Positions 55,967 to 64,000 of a stretch of DNA of 64,000 bases are shown here, piece by piece. Where the stretch lies: assembly GCA_001660395.1 (NCBI GenBank), contig LXWE01000001.1, forward strand, positions 992,001-1,056,000. The letters run 5' to 3'. This DNA is from Alteromonadaceae bacterium XY-R5 (lineage in GTDB: Bacteria; Pseudomonadota; Gammaproteobacteria; Enterobacterales; Alteromonadaceae). The translations under genes and the position numbers were made by a program. Below the pieces are notes generated by a model, which did no database searches, had not been told where the DNA came from, and saw nothing but the letters and a program-made list of their open reading frames with translations. The number at the start of each line of letters is the position of its first letter. Positions within the stretch are counted from its first letter, which is position 1.

Positions 55967-58096
55967 ATGAACCAGACCCACTCCTTTTTTCAGCAAGTGA
56001 GTATTCGTAATAAATTACTCGTCTCGATCCTCGGATTACTGATCCTCTGTATTCTGGTCCTCAGTGGCTTTTCCTACCGCGCCATGCAAAATCTGTCGGA
56101 TGACTACGCTACAAGCACCGAAAATGAAGTACGAAAATCGGTGCTAAATACAATGAAACTGACCGGCCAGAACGCCGCAGCTCAAGTGCAGGAACTGCTC
56201 AATGTGGCGAATCAGGTCCCTAAAGAGCTGACGAAAATGCTCGAAGACAGTGCCTTTCCAGACAAGCCTCTAAGCCGTGAACAAGTGATGGCGCTGACCA
56301 AATCGGCTCTGACCAGCAATCCAAAACTCAGTGCCTTATACGCCCAGTTTGAAGCCAATGGTTACGATAACAATGACAATGCGTTAGCAGGGAGTGGCGA
56401 CCACACCTCAGACAGCGGCAGCCTGGAAACCTATTGGGTTAAGGAAGCCGGAACTTACAATCACTATGCTTCTGAGTCAGCCGAAAAATACGATGCCAGC
56501 CTGGATGATAATGGCATTCGCGCAGCAGAGTTCTATCTGTGCAGCTACGACAGTCACAAGGCCTGTTTACTTGATCCATATCTGTACGAAATTGAAGAAG
56601 GCAACAGCGAATTAATGACCAGCCTGATCCAGCCGGTGATGAAGAACAACCGTTTCATCGGGGTCGTGGGTGCCGATATCAATCTGCCGGTCGTACAAAA
56701 CTGGCTAAAGAAACAGGCATCAGAATTCTATGGCGGCCAGTCACAACTGAGTCTGATCAGCCAACGCCAATTGCTGGTTGCGTCTACCCAGCATCCAGAC
56801 AGCCTGAGTCAAAACGTGGCTACGGCAGCGCCCGAATTGAAAACGTTGCTCGATACCCAAAGTAGCGAAATCACTGATCCAGACTTCTGGCATGTCAAAG
56901 TAGCGCTGTCTGTAGAAGGCATAGATACCCAGTGGACCCTGATTGTATCTGTGCCGACAAAAGTGGCACTGGCCCCTTTGGCGAAAATGGAGCAACAAAC
57001 CCAGGCGTCGTTCAGCCAGCTGACCCAAAGCTTTATTGTGATTACAATAATTGTGTTGGCTGTCGCAGCCATTCTGATTTTCTGGCTGGCAGGCACCCTG
57101 TCTAAACCAATCGAACGGGTGTCAGGTTCGATTGCACAGTTAGCCAGTAATGAAGGTGATCTTACGCAGCAAGTGGATGTCGCCAGCCATCAGGAACTGA
57201 TCCTGCTGGCCGATGGCCTCAACCGCTTTATGGCCAAGCTTCGCGATATGATTTCTCATCTCAAGCAGGTGGCCGGCAAGCTGGACGAGCAGATGCATCA
57301 TATGGATGCCAGTGCCAATGCTATACGCCATGAAACCGAAGAGCAGGATCAGAACCTCGACAACGTAGTGACCGCCATGAATGAAATGGCCACCAGCGCC
57401 ATTGAAGTGGCCAAACTGGCCAGTCATACCTCTCAGCGCGCCGATGAAAGCGGCAAATTGCTGGTCGAAACCCAGCACAGCGTGAAACAAAATGTGGATG
57501 AGGTAAATGCCCTGGCCAGCAGCATGCAGACCACATCTGAACAGGTGGCGAATGTCGCCAACCGAAGTCAGGACATCACCAGCATCATAGGTACGATTCA
57601 GGCCATCGCCGAACAAACTAACTTACTCGCGCTCAACGCCGCTATCGAAGCCGCCCGCGCCGGTGAGCAAGGCCGAGGCTTTGCTGTGGTGGCAGATGAA
57701 GTGCGCAGTCTGGCGGCCCGCACCCAGGTATCCACTCAGGAAATTAGTGGTCTCATCAAAAATCTACAGAGCGATGTGGATGTTGCTGTGTCGGCCCTTG
57801 GCAGCATTCAGCAATCTGTACAGGCAACTGTCGGTACCACCATGGAAACCTTCGAGCGTTTATCTAAAGCCGCAGAGGGCATGGCAATGATCAACGACAA
57901 CGCTGCTCAGGTAGCAACAGCCGCCGAAGAGCAAAGCCAGGTCAGCGAAGAAATCAACAGCCGTATTGTCGCCATCGGCGATGGCAGCACACAGTTAGCC
58001 AGTATGAGTGACGAGCTTAAACAATTAAGCAATGACGTCAAAGAGTTGGTCAATGGCATGAACACCCAACTGGGTCGTCTTAAATCCGGCGATTAA
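55967..58096 (+). CDS. Methyl-accepting chemotaxis protein with dCache-type sensor
   Basis: A 709-residue chemoreceptor. First helix near 18-38; a periplasmic region of about 310 residues with Cache features (ETYWVKEAGTYNHYASESAEKYDASLDDNG... YLYEIEEGNSELMTSLIQPVMKNNRFIGVVGADINLP); second helix near 354-378; HAMP; methyl-accepting domain with the tip [34 protein letters not shown]. The GVVGADI motif is typical of the membrane-proximal small-ligand-binding sub-domain. It senses an external small molecule. Monocistronic, closed by a terminator. Confidence 0.92.
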   Translation: MNQTHSFFQQVSIRNKLLVSILGLLILCILVLSGFSYRAMQNLSDDYATSTENEVRKSVLNTMKLTGQNAAAQVQELLNVANQVPKELTKMLEDSAFPDKPLSREQVMALTKSALTSNPKLSALYAQFEANGYDNNDNALAGSGDHTSDSGSLETYWVKEAGTYNHYASESAEKYDASLDDNGIRAAEFYLCSYDSHKACLLDPYLYEIEEGNSELMTSLIQPVMKNNRFIGVVGADINLPVVQNWLKKQASEFYGGQSQLSLISQRQLLVASTQHPDSLSQNVATAAPELKTLLDTQSSEITDPDFWHVKVALSVEGIDTQWTLIVSVPTKVALAPLAKMEQQTQASFSQLTQSFIVITIIVLAVAAILIFWLAGTLSKPIERVSGSIAQLASNEGDLTQQVDVASHQELILLADGLNRFMAKLRDMISHLKQVAGKLDEQMHHMDASANAIRHETEEQDQNLDNVVTAMNEMATSAIEVAKLASHTSQRADESGKLLVETQHSVKQNVDEVNALASSMQTTSEQVANVANRSQDITSIIGTIQAIAEQTNLLALNAAIEAARAGEQGRGFAVVADEVRSLAARTQVSTQEISGLIKNLQSDVDVAVSALGSIQQSVQATVGTTMETFERLSKAAEGMAMINDNAAQVATAAEEQSQVSEEINSRIVAIGDGSTQLASMSDELKQLSNDVKELVNGMNTQLGRLKSGD

Positions 58097-58111
58097 CCTT
58101 TCTCTTTTTGG

Positions 58112-58130
58112 CCGCCTCTGACTGGGGCGG
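58112..58130 (+). terminator. Terminator after the dCache chemoreceptor
   Basis: CCGCCTC (58112-58118) and GGGGCGG (58124-58130) pair with one G-T pair around TGACT, followed by TTTGTTCT. Confidence 0.75.
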
Positions 58131-58215
58131 TTTGTTCTAATCTTGTCGCAAAGTTGTACAAGGTCATCGCGGGCAGGTATAACTTCTGGTTGTGTGTTTC
58201 TTGCAAAGGGTGACT

Positions 58216-59349
58216 ATGTCAGCCAATCAATTTTCCAAAGATTATCTGGTGGTGGCGCAAAATGCGTCTGGCCGTAATATGAAAGTGCCACTGTATCGAT
58301 TTAAAGGCGCAAAGCCTGGCCCTAAAGTCTATATCCAAAGTTCAATCCACGGCGCCGAGGTCCAGGGCAATGTGGTGATTTATCATCTGATCCAAACTCT
58401 GCAGAAGCAGCCAATTTGTGGCGAGATTACCCTGGTACCTAACTGCAATCCGGTTGGTACTAACATTAAGGCCGGAGAATATACCCTTGGCCGTTTCGAT
58501 CCGGTTAACGGCACCAACTGGAATCGTGGTTATTATTTTGATCCCGACAATGTCGATGCCTTTGCTAAACGTGTTGGGCCAGATGAATCCCTGACTCAGA
58601 TCAAAGCCCGCTTTCGCGACAATATTAAAACCCAGATCGATGAGCGCCTGAATAGCACCTGGGGGCTGGGACTGGCCCAGCAACTGAATCTGAAATTACA
58701 GCAGCTGGCCTTTGACGCGGATATCGTTATCGATCTGCACAATGGACCCGTATCCACCCGCCACATCTATGTACCTGAATACGCCAAAGCCGCCGCCAGC
58801 CTATTTAATATTCCCCATGTGATCCTGATCCCGAATACATTTGCTGGCGCGTTGGATGAAGCCACGTTTTGCCCCTGGTGGCGATTGCAGGATGCGTTAT
58901 CGGCTAAACGAGGCCAGACAATATCTTTAGGTGTCGAAGCCTTCACTCTGGAAATGGGCAGTCAGGAGGTGATCAACTTCGATGAAGGCCGTTACGATGC
59001 CACCAGCATCCTCTCGTACTTGAATGCCCGCGGTTGTTTGCAGGATGCGAATTATCAGCCAGACAATATTCAGCGGGTGGCTGTATATTTGAAAGACTAC
59101 AAAATTCTGTATACCAAACAGGGCGGCATGGTTGAGTATCTGGCCCGCCCAGGTAGCCGAATAAAGCAGGGCGAACCGCTGGCCAAAGTGCTAAATGTAG
59201 ACGAGCTGGAAAATCCGCGCGCCACCGATACCATTTTGGCACCCTGCGATGTGATCCCGATATTACATTTCCCTTCGGCCTCAGTACTCAGTGGCACTCA
59301 GTTATACAAGTGCTTTACCCACTATTTCGATCTGGCCGAGGAAGCTTAA
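58216..59349 (+). CDS. AspA/AstE-type zinc deacylase (succinylglutamate desuccinylase/aspartoacylase family)
   Basis: A 377-residue zinc enzyme. The HxxE motif is in SSIHGAEVQG, the third ligand in VIDLHNGP, the Asn-Arg substrate motif in NGTNWNRGYYFDP and the catalytic Glu in FTLEMGSQE. The start at 58216 has AAAGGG upstream. C-terminal part has a biotinyl-like beta domain (VEYLARPGSRIKQGEPLAKVLN), common in this family. It cleaves an N-acyl amino acid. Followed 4 bp later by the ketopantoate-reductase-family gene, so the two form an operon. Sequence is not close to the M14 protein at 22702-23610. Confidence 0.85.
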   Translation: MSANQFSKDYLVVAQNASGRNMKVPLYRFKGAKPGPKVYIQSSIHGAEVQGNVVIYHLIQTLQKQPICGEITLVPNCNPVGTNIKAGEYTLGRFDPVNGTNWNRGYYFDPDNVDAFAKRVGPDESLTQIKARFRDNIKTQIDERLNSTWGLGLAQQLNLKLQQLAFDADIVIDLHNGPVSTRHIYVPEYAKAAASLFNIPHVILIPNTFAGALDEATFCPWWRLQDALSAKRGQTISLGVEAFTLEMGSQEVINFDEGRYDATSILSYLNARGCLQDANYQPDNIQRVAVYLKDYKILYTKQGGMVEYLARPGSRIKQGEPLAKVLNVDELENPRATDTILAPCDVIPILHFPSASVLSGTQLYKCFTHYFDLAEEA

Positions 59350-59353
59350 AACC

Positions 59354-60382
59354 ATGAGCAGTGACACTCAGCAACATGTGATCTTCGGCGCCGGCCTGAT
59401 TGGCGGCTATGTCGGCGCGATGCTGACCCATCAGGGCCTCAAGGTCAGTATGATCGTTCGTCCTGCCATTCAGGCACGCTGGCAGAATGGCATCACGCTG
59501 AGTGACTATCAGGGCAATGCATCGGAAAAAGTATCCCCAGTGCTTTTTAGCGAAAACTGGCAGCAGTTAGGACACTGCGATGTACTTTGGCTGACAGTGA
59601 AGTGCACAGGTGTGCAGCAGGCCGCGGCAGAAATCGCGCCTTTGGTGGGGCCGGATACCTTAATCATCTGCTGTCAGAATGGCCTGGGTTCGGATCAGAT
59701 CCTGCGCCAGCACTACCCCAATAATCCCATCATCCGGGCCATGATCCCCTTTAACGTGATCGAGCAAACACCCGCACAGCTGCATCGCGGCTCAGAAGGG
59801 GCGTTTACCTTAGAACTTGGCGCAGCAAGCCAGCAAATAAGTAACATTGCCTCCCTGTTACAACACCCGCTCATGCCCGTTTCCAGCACAGATTGCATGA
59901 CCGAATTGTTGTGGGCCAAGTTGCAGTTAAATATGGGTAATGCCGTCAACGCGCTTGCCGATATTCCGGTGAAACACATGCTGCTGGAGCAAGGCTACCG
60001 CCAGGTATTGGCGCTGCTGATGGAAGAATTGCTGACGGTCGCAAAGGCCAAAGGCTTAGCACTCCCAAAACTCAGTGCCGTACCTGCCAGCTGGTTACCC
60101 AAGGTTTTGCGCCTGCCGAACTGGCTGTTCCGCCGCCTGGCCAACAAAATGCTGGCCATCGACAGCAAAGTACGTACTTCTATGTGGTGGGATTTGCATC
60201 ATAACCGCGCCACCGAAATTGATTATCTGAATGGTGCCCTAGTGGCAGAAGCTGACGCGCTAGGCATTCCCTGCCCTGCTAACAGAACCATTATCACCAT
60301 GATTAAGCAGTTGGAACAAACAGAATCCAAATCCGCCATAAGCGCTCCTGCGCTGTTACAGGCGATTAAAAAAGCCATTTGA
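59354..60382 (+). CDS. 2-Dehydropantoate 2-reductase family protein
   Basis: A 342-residue NAD(P)H oxidoreductase. Rossmann motif GAGLIGGYVGAMLTHQG near residues 11-27, then the catalytic Lys region (WAKLQLNMGNAVNALAD) and a helical C-terminal domain (TEIDYLNGALVAEADALGIPCPANRTI). PanE/ApbA proteins reduce ketopantoate for coenzyme A, but many paralogues act on other 2-oxo acids. The gene follows the deacylase by 4 bp and is cotranscribed, which argues for a catabolic or unusual role. The start at 59354 is used; an earlier frame lies within the deacylase. Confidence 0.87.
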   Translation: MSSDTQQHVIFGAGLIGGYVGAMLTHQGLKVSMIVRPAIQARWQNGITLSDYQGNASEKVSPVLFSENWQQLGHCDVLWLTVKCTGVQQAAAEIAPLVGPDTLIICCQNGLGSDQILRQHYPNNPIIRAMIPFNVIEQTPAQLHRGSEGAFTLELGAASQQISNIASLLQHPLMPVSSTDCMTELLWAKLQLNMGNAVNALADIPVKHMLLEQGYRQVLALLMEELLTVAKAKGLALPKLSAVPASWLPKVLRLPNWLFRRLANKMLAIDSKVRTSMWWDLHHNRATEIDYLNGALVAEADALGIPCPANRTIITMIKQLEQTESKSAISAPALLQAIKKAI

Positions 60383-60511
60383 CAGATCAAGCATTGCTAA
60401 ATATTTGCTGCGACGCCCTGTAATATTTCTGTATGATAAATGTAATAATCGCCCCGGCGACGCCCCCGATTTCCCAAACGTTAGGCCCCTATCACAGTCA
60501 GGCAGAATGAC

Positions 60512-61534
60512 ATGAGCAGTACCCAGACAGCGCCCAGATATGCCAAAAGTATTCTTCAGTACCATATCCAGAAGTTGCAGCAGATGGGCCTGAACCTGCA
60601 GGAGATTGGCGAGAAAACTCAGCTGCAGATAGATAAATTCCTCTTGGATGACAGTTACTTTCATAGTAAGTCAGCGCAGGGTTATCGCATTATCAAATTG
60701 CTGTATGCCACCTCCTACCATCAGCAGTACGAGATTAAAGAAACCCTCGCCGTAGTCGAACAACCTACGGCCTTTAACGCCTATTTGCTCAACAGTGCAA
60801 ACGCCGTCAGTATGCTGGATAAAATCTGCCAGTTTATCGGTGCCTGTTATCCCGACAATCAGATTGGCTGGCACGAAGTGGGCGATGACGTTGAATTTTT
60901 CCTCAAACAGCATCCGCTGGAAAAAGATTTTATCAGCCCCCAGGGCTTTCTTGCCTACATAGGGTTAATGCTCAAAGCTCTACTTCCTAACGACAAGGTT
61001 GAACCGCTAATTGGCGCCAACTGTCTGGCCTTTCCGGATCAGATTGGCTTTTTACAACATGTGTCGCGCAACGTACATTTTGGCTCCGCCTATTCCTCTA
61101 TTCGTATCCCTAAGGAGTTGGCGTATCAGGATATTCCCACGTACAACGGGCGTATCAGTGCTTATTTGCAGGAGCAGTTTACCAGCAATTTTCCGCAATT
61201 TAGCGCGCCGCCCGATTTGCTCGAACTGATATACGCCGATATCAACCAGGCCATCACCCACGGCAATGATAAACGCTTTTTCAATGCCGATTTTATCGCT
61301 GCGCGCCACGGTTTAAGCAGAGCCACCCTTTACCGGCGCTTGGTTGAAAACCACACCAGTTTCACCGAAATAGTAAATAGCATTCGCAAAGAACAATCCC
61401 AACGCCTGCTCGCTAACCCACTGCTCAGCCTAAGCGAGATCAGCAGTAAGCTCGGCTACGCCAATCTATCTGCCTTTAACCGGGCTTTTCGGCGCTGGTA
61501 TGGCATCGCTCCCGCCACGCTGCGCCATCACTGA
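60512..61534 (+). CDS. AraC family transcriptional regulator
   Basis: A 340-residue regulator. The last 95 residues form a double helix-turn-helix (FIAARHGLSRATLYRRLVENHTSFTEIVNSIRKEQSQRLLANPLLSLSEISSKLGYANLSAFNRAFRRWYGIAPATLRHH). The N-terminal 230 residues are a helical ligand-binding domain of the Arabinose_bd (OruR/ArgR-like) type. It lies between the deacylase/reductase pair and a GH3 gene; either could be its target. Confidence 0.88.
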   Translation: MSSTQTAPRYAKSILQYHIQKLQQMGLNLQEIGEKTQLQIDKFLLDDSYFHSKSAQGYRIIKLLYATSYHQQYEIKETLAVVEQPTAFNAYLLNSANAVSMLDKICQFIGACYPDNQIGWHEVGDDVEFFLKQHPLEKDFISPQGFLAYIGLMLKALLPNDKVEPLIGANCLAFPDQIGFLQHVSRNVHFGSAYSSIRIPKELAYQDIPTYNGRISAYLQEQFTSNFPQFSAPPDLLELIYADINQAITHGNDKRFFNADFIAARHGLSRATLYRRLVENHTSFTEIVNSIRKEQSQRLLANPLLSLSEISSKLGYANLSAFNRAFRRWYGIAPATLRHH

Positions 61535-61731
61535 AAAGTTCCCTGATGGTTATCCTTGCAACGATATGATCACCCGACTGCAACCAGAAGAGCAGAACAA
61601 CTTTTCAACATCCAATTAACATAATCGCCTTGCAATAGTTCCCTCCATCACTAAATGGCAGGTGAGCTCAGGTGGTTTGCATGTGTTGCCAACATAACCC
61701 GAGTCTTCCCTGCACATGAGGAAAGACAGTC

Positions 61732-64000
61732 ATGGCAATTCATACCTATAAAAAAACCAAACTTGCCTGCTGTTTACTGTCGATCACTGCACTGCTGTAT
61801 GGCTGCGGTGGATCAGGCAGTAGCAGCGGTGCAAATACGTCAACCGATACCAGTATTCCAGCAGGGCACAGTGTCAGTGACGCCGAAGCCGATAGTCGCG
61901 CCAACTCCATGCTGGCACAACTGACCCTGGCGCAGAAAATCGATATCGTCCACGGTCACGGCTCGCCTGTGGGCCAGCTTGGCTACATTGGCTTAAATTA
62001 TCCGTCTGTGCCCGGCGCCATGGATTTAGCCGTTGGCTATGTACCCGGAATTGATGCCATTGGCCTGCCGGAAAACAACATGGTAGATGCCTCCAGCGGC
62101 GTTACTGCCGAAGGCTTACAAGCCACATCACTGCCGGCGACTGTGGCACTTGCCTCGACCTGGTCGCCTGATATTGCTTATGCCTACGGCAGCCGTATCG
62201 GATTAGAAGCGCGTACGCTGGGCTTTACCACAGCCTTGGGTGGTGGCGTCAACCTGATCCGCGATCCACGTAACGGCCGTGGCTTTGAATACCTGGGTGA
62301 AGACCCGATTCTGGCTGGCGAGCTCGCCGCAAAGCGCACCATAGGTGTACAGGAAAACAAAATCCTCTCGACCATCAAGCACTTTGCTTTTAACGACATC
62401 GAGACCAACCGCATGATAGGTAACTCGGTCGTCGACGAACAAACCATGCGCGAGACCGAATTGCTGGCCTTTGAAATCGCCATCACCAAGGGCAAACCTG
62501 CCTATGTGATGTGCGCCTTTAACCAGGTCAACGGTCAATACGCCTGTGAAAACGACTACTTGTTAAATCAAGTACTTAAAGGCGAATGGGGTTATCAGGG
62601 TATGGTAATGTCTGACTGGGGTGCCCAGTCCAGCACAATCGATGCCGCCCTGAATGGTCTGGATGAAGAACAGCCGGGGCAGGATAAGCAGGACACTGAA
62701 ATTCCTTATTTCATGAGCCTGTACATGGGTGGCCCCTGGTTTATCGACGATTTAGCCGATGCCGTCACTAATGGTGATGTGCCGCTGAGCCGCTTAAACG
62801 ACATGGTATTTCGTAAAATCCGCTCCATGATTGCCATGGGTGTGGTTGATGAGCCACCACAAGCACCAGGTGACATTAACGAAAGTGCCGGTAACGTCGA
62901 TGCTAAAGCCTTTGCAGATGCCAGCATCATCCTGCTGCAAAACAAAGTGCCAGCTAACGCTGAACAAACCAGCAAAGTTCTGCCTGCAAAAGCCGCCGAG
63001 ATCAACAGCATAGTGGTAGTCGGTAACCATGCAGATAAGGGCGTGCTATCCGGTGGTGGTTCAGGTGGCGCGGCGCCGCTGATTGAAAACCAGGTAGATG
63101 AATGTGGTCAGTTGCCCATTTCACCTTACCCTTCATGTCCAACCTACATAGGCGTGTCTCCGTTAACCGCCATTGAGGAAGAATACCCCAACGCGACCGT
63201 AACCTACTTCGAGGGTGATGATGCCGACGCTGCCGCCGACGCGGCCGCAAATGCAGACTTAACGCTGATTTTTGCAGGTGCCTGGTTCAGTGAAGGTACG
63301 GATAACGCCGACATGAAACTGTCATCGCCTGCCAACAATGACACAGGTGTATACACCTATGATCAGGACGCCCTGATCGCCACGGTAGCAGCCAAGGCGA
63401 AACGTTCTGTGGTGGTGCTGGAAACGGGTCAGCCGGTATTAATGCCCTGGGTAGATAAAGTCGATGGCATCATCAATGCCTGGTATCCGGGTGTGCGCGG
63501 CGCTTACGCCATTGCCGACATTATCTCTGGCGATGTTAACCCATCAGCCAAACTGCCGGTAACTTTCCCCAAAGCAGAGTCGGATTTGGTGGCGACCTCT
63601 TTACCCACTAACTTAGGTACCTTCTTGGGCGCGACCGTCAGCATCAAAAGTCTCGCCAGCTACATCAAATACTATGTGGATCTGTATCTGGGCGATGGTG
63701 CTTACGACTATCTGCGTCAGGTCTTCTACACCGAAAAACTGGCCTGGAATGGTTACAAATGGATGGACAAAAACAACATCGAGCCGCTGTTTGCCTTCGG
63801 CCATGGCTTGTCTTACTCCACCTTTACCTATAGCGATGTGAGCGCCTCAGAAACCAGCGATGGCGACGTAGACGTTAGCTTCACTATCGCCAACACCAGC
63901 GACATTGACGGTACCGAAATTGCCGAAGTCTATGTCAGTCTGCCTGACAATGTGCCGGGTAATGAACAGCCACCTAAACGCTTAGCAGGATTCTCCCGTG
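61732..64000 (+). CDS. Glycoside hydrolase family 3 lipoprotein (partial, runs off the right edge)
   Basis: The first 756 residues of a GH3 enzyme. A lipoprotein signal with lipobox LYGC (about residues 22-25) is followed by a Ser/Gly/Thr linker. The first GH3 domain has ALGGGVNLIRDPRNGRGFEYLGEDP, KHFAFNDIETNR and the nucleophile Asp295 in GMVMSDWGA. The second domain (from about residue 420) and the start of a fibronectin-like domain (VDVSFTIANTSDIDGTEIAEVYV, RLAGFSR) follow. GH3 enzymes remove glucose, xylose or related sugars from beta-glycosides. GAGGAAAG lies upstream of the ATG. Exposed on the outer surface or in the periplasm. Confidence 0.92.
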   Translation, partial: MAIHTYKKTKLACCLLSITALLYGCGGSGSSSGANTSTDTSIPAGHSVSDAEADSRANSMLAQLTLAQKIDIVHGHGSPVGQLGYIGLNYPSVPGAMDLAVGYVPGIDAIGLPENNMVDASSGVTAEGLQATSLPATVALASTWSPDIAYAYGSRIGLEARTLGFTTALGGGVNLIRDPRNGRGFEYLGEDPILAGELAAKRTIGVQENKILSTIKHFAFNDIETNRMIGNSVVDEQTMRETELLAFEIAITKGKPAYVMCAFNQVNGQYACENDYLLNQVLKGEWGYQGMVMSDWGAQSSTIDAALNGLDEEQPGQDKQDTEIPYFMSLYMGGPWFIDDLADAVTNGDVPLSRLNDMVFRKIRSMIAMGVVDEPPQAPGDINESAGNVDAKAFADASIILLQNKVPANAEQTSKVLPAKAAEINSIVVVGNHADKGVLSGGGSGGAAPLIENQVDECGQLPISPYPSCPTYIGVSPLTAIEEEYPNATVTYFEGDDADAAADAAANADLTLIFAGAWFSEGTDNADMKLSSPANNDTGVYTYDQDALIATVAAKAKRSVVVLETGQPVLMPWVDKVDGIINAWYPGVRGAYAIADIISGDVNPSAKLPVTFPKAESDLVATSLPTNLGTFLGATVSIKSLASYIKYYVDLYLGDGAYDYLRQVFYTEKLAWNGYKWMDKNNIEPLFAFGHGLSYSTFTYSDVSASETSDGDVDVSFTIANTSDIDGTEIAEVYVSLPDNVPGNEQPPKRLAGFSR

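Overview
The window looks like a chromosomal segment of a marine gammaproteobacterium, most likely of the order Alteromonadales. This is inferred from gene content: Fur-controlled TonB siderophore receptors, two chemoreceptors, a MipA/OmpV-DUF3019-two-component operon, GlyGly-CTERM and PEP-CTERM-like sorting tails, and a secreted S8 protease beside polysaccharide-utilisation functions. No rRNA, tRNA, CRISPR array, insertion sequence or prophage was seen. Gene starts were adjusted where a Shine-Dalgarno sequence or signal peptide favours an internal start.

Layout. 1-1.4 kb: the end of an unrecognised gene, a small hypothetical and an RDD membrane protein. 1.4-12.2 kb: the most unusual region, a compact catabolic cluster of four transcription blocks around two divergent promoters. 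It encodes an aconitase-type hydro-lyase (large and small subunits), an isocitrate-lyase/PEP-mutase-type lyase, a VOC protein, a crotonase lacking both usual catalytic glutamates, two tandem PuuE-like polysaccharide-deacetylase proteins, an isochorismatase-type amidohydrolase, a glutaryl-CoA-dehydrogenase-like enzyme, a DUF3108-like protein, a methyltransferase and a small coiled-coil protein. The set would suit ring opening of a cyclic imide or similar N-heterocycle, deamidation, hydration and C-C cleavage. The substrate is unknown, and no transporter, CoA-activating enzyme or regulator is present. 12.3-25 kb: mostly single housekeeping or accessory genes: a secreted hydrolase, a zinc-ribbon protein, an isochorismatase-like protein, an MDR oxidoreductase with a divergent LysR regulator, a PspB-like protein, a periplasmic HIU hydrolase, a beta-lactamase-family protein, dGTPase, an Aer-like chemoreceptor and an M14 peptidase. 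A second, divergent FtsZ paralogue closes the stretch at 24.0-25.1 kb.

25-31 kb: a WYL-domain regulator interrupted by one in-frame TGA, a cobalt/nickel-type CDF exporter with its divergent RcnR/DmeR-like repressor and a shared operator, and a tightly coupled MipA/OmpV-DUF3019-response regulator-histidine kinase operon. 31-41 kb: a 1686-residue S8 protease with a GlyGly-CTERM tail, two periplasmic solute-binding-like proteins, a diguanylate cyclase and an orphan NIT-ANTAR (NasR-like) antiterminator. 41-55 kb: iron-related genes (PiuC-type dioxygenase and a Fiu-like receptor with a strong Fur box; a second receptor with a Fur box followed by a PepSY membrane reductase-like gene). Between them lie a PhzF-family protein, a DUF4124/DUF1570 metallopeptidase-like protein, a lipoprotein esterase, a DUF3857-transglutaminase-DUF2569 protein and a PEP-CTERM-like protein. 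55-64 kb: a hypothetical protein, a dCache chemoreceptor, an AspA/AstE-type deacylase, a ketopantoate-reductase-family protein, an AraC regulator and a GH3 lipoprotein that runs off the end.

The observations most worth following up are the catabolic cluster, the FtsZ paralogue that keeps GTPase motifs and a C-terminal conserved peptide but almost no linker, and the PepSY gene whose possible upstream start lies inside a terminator-like hairpin.
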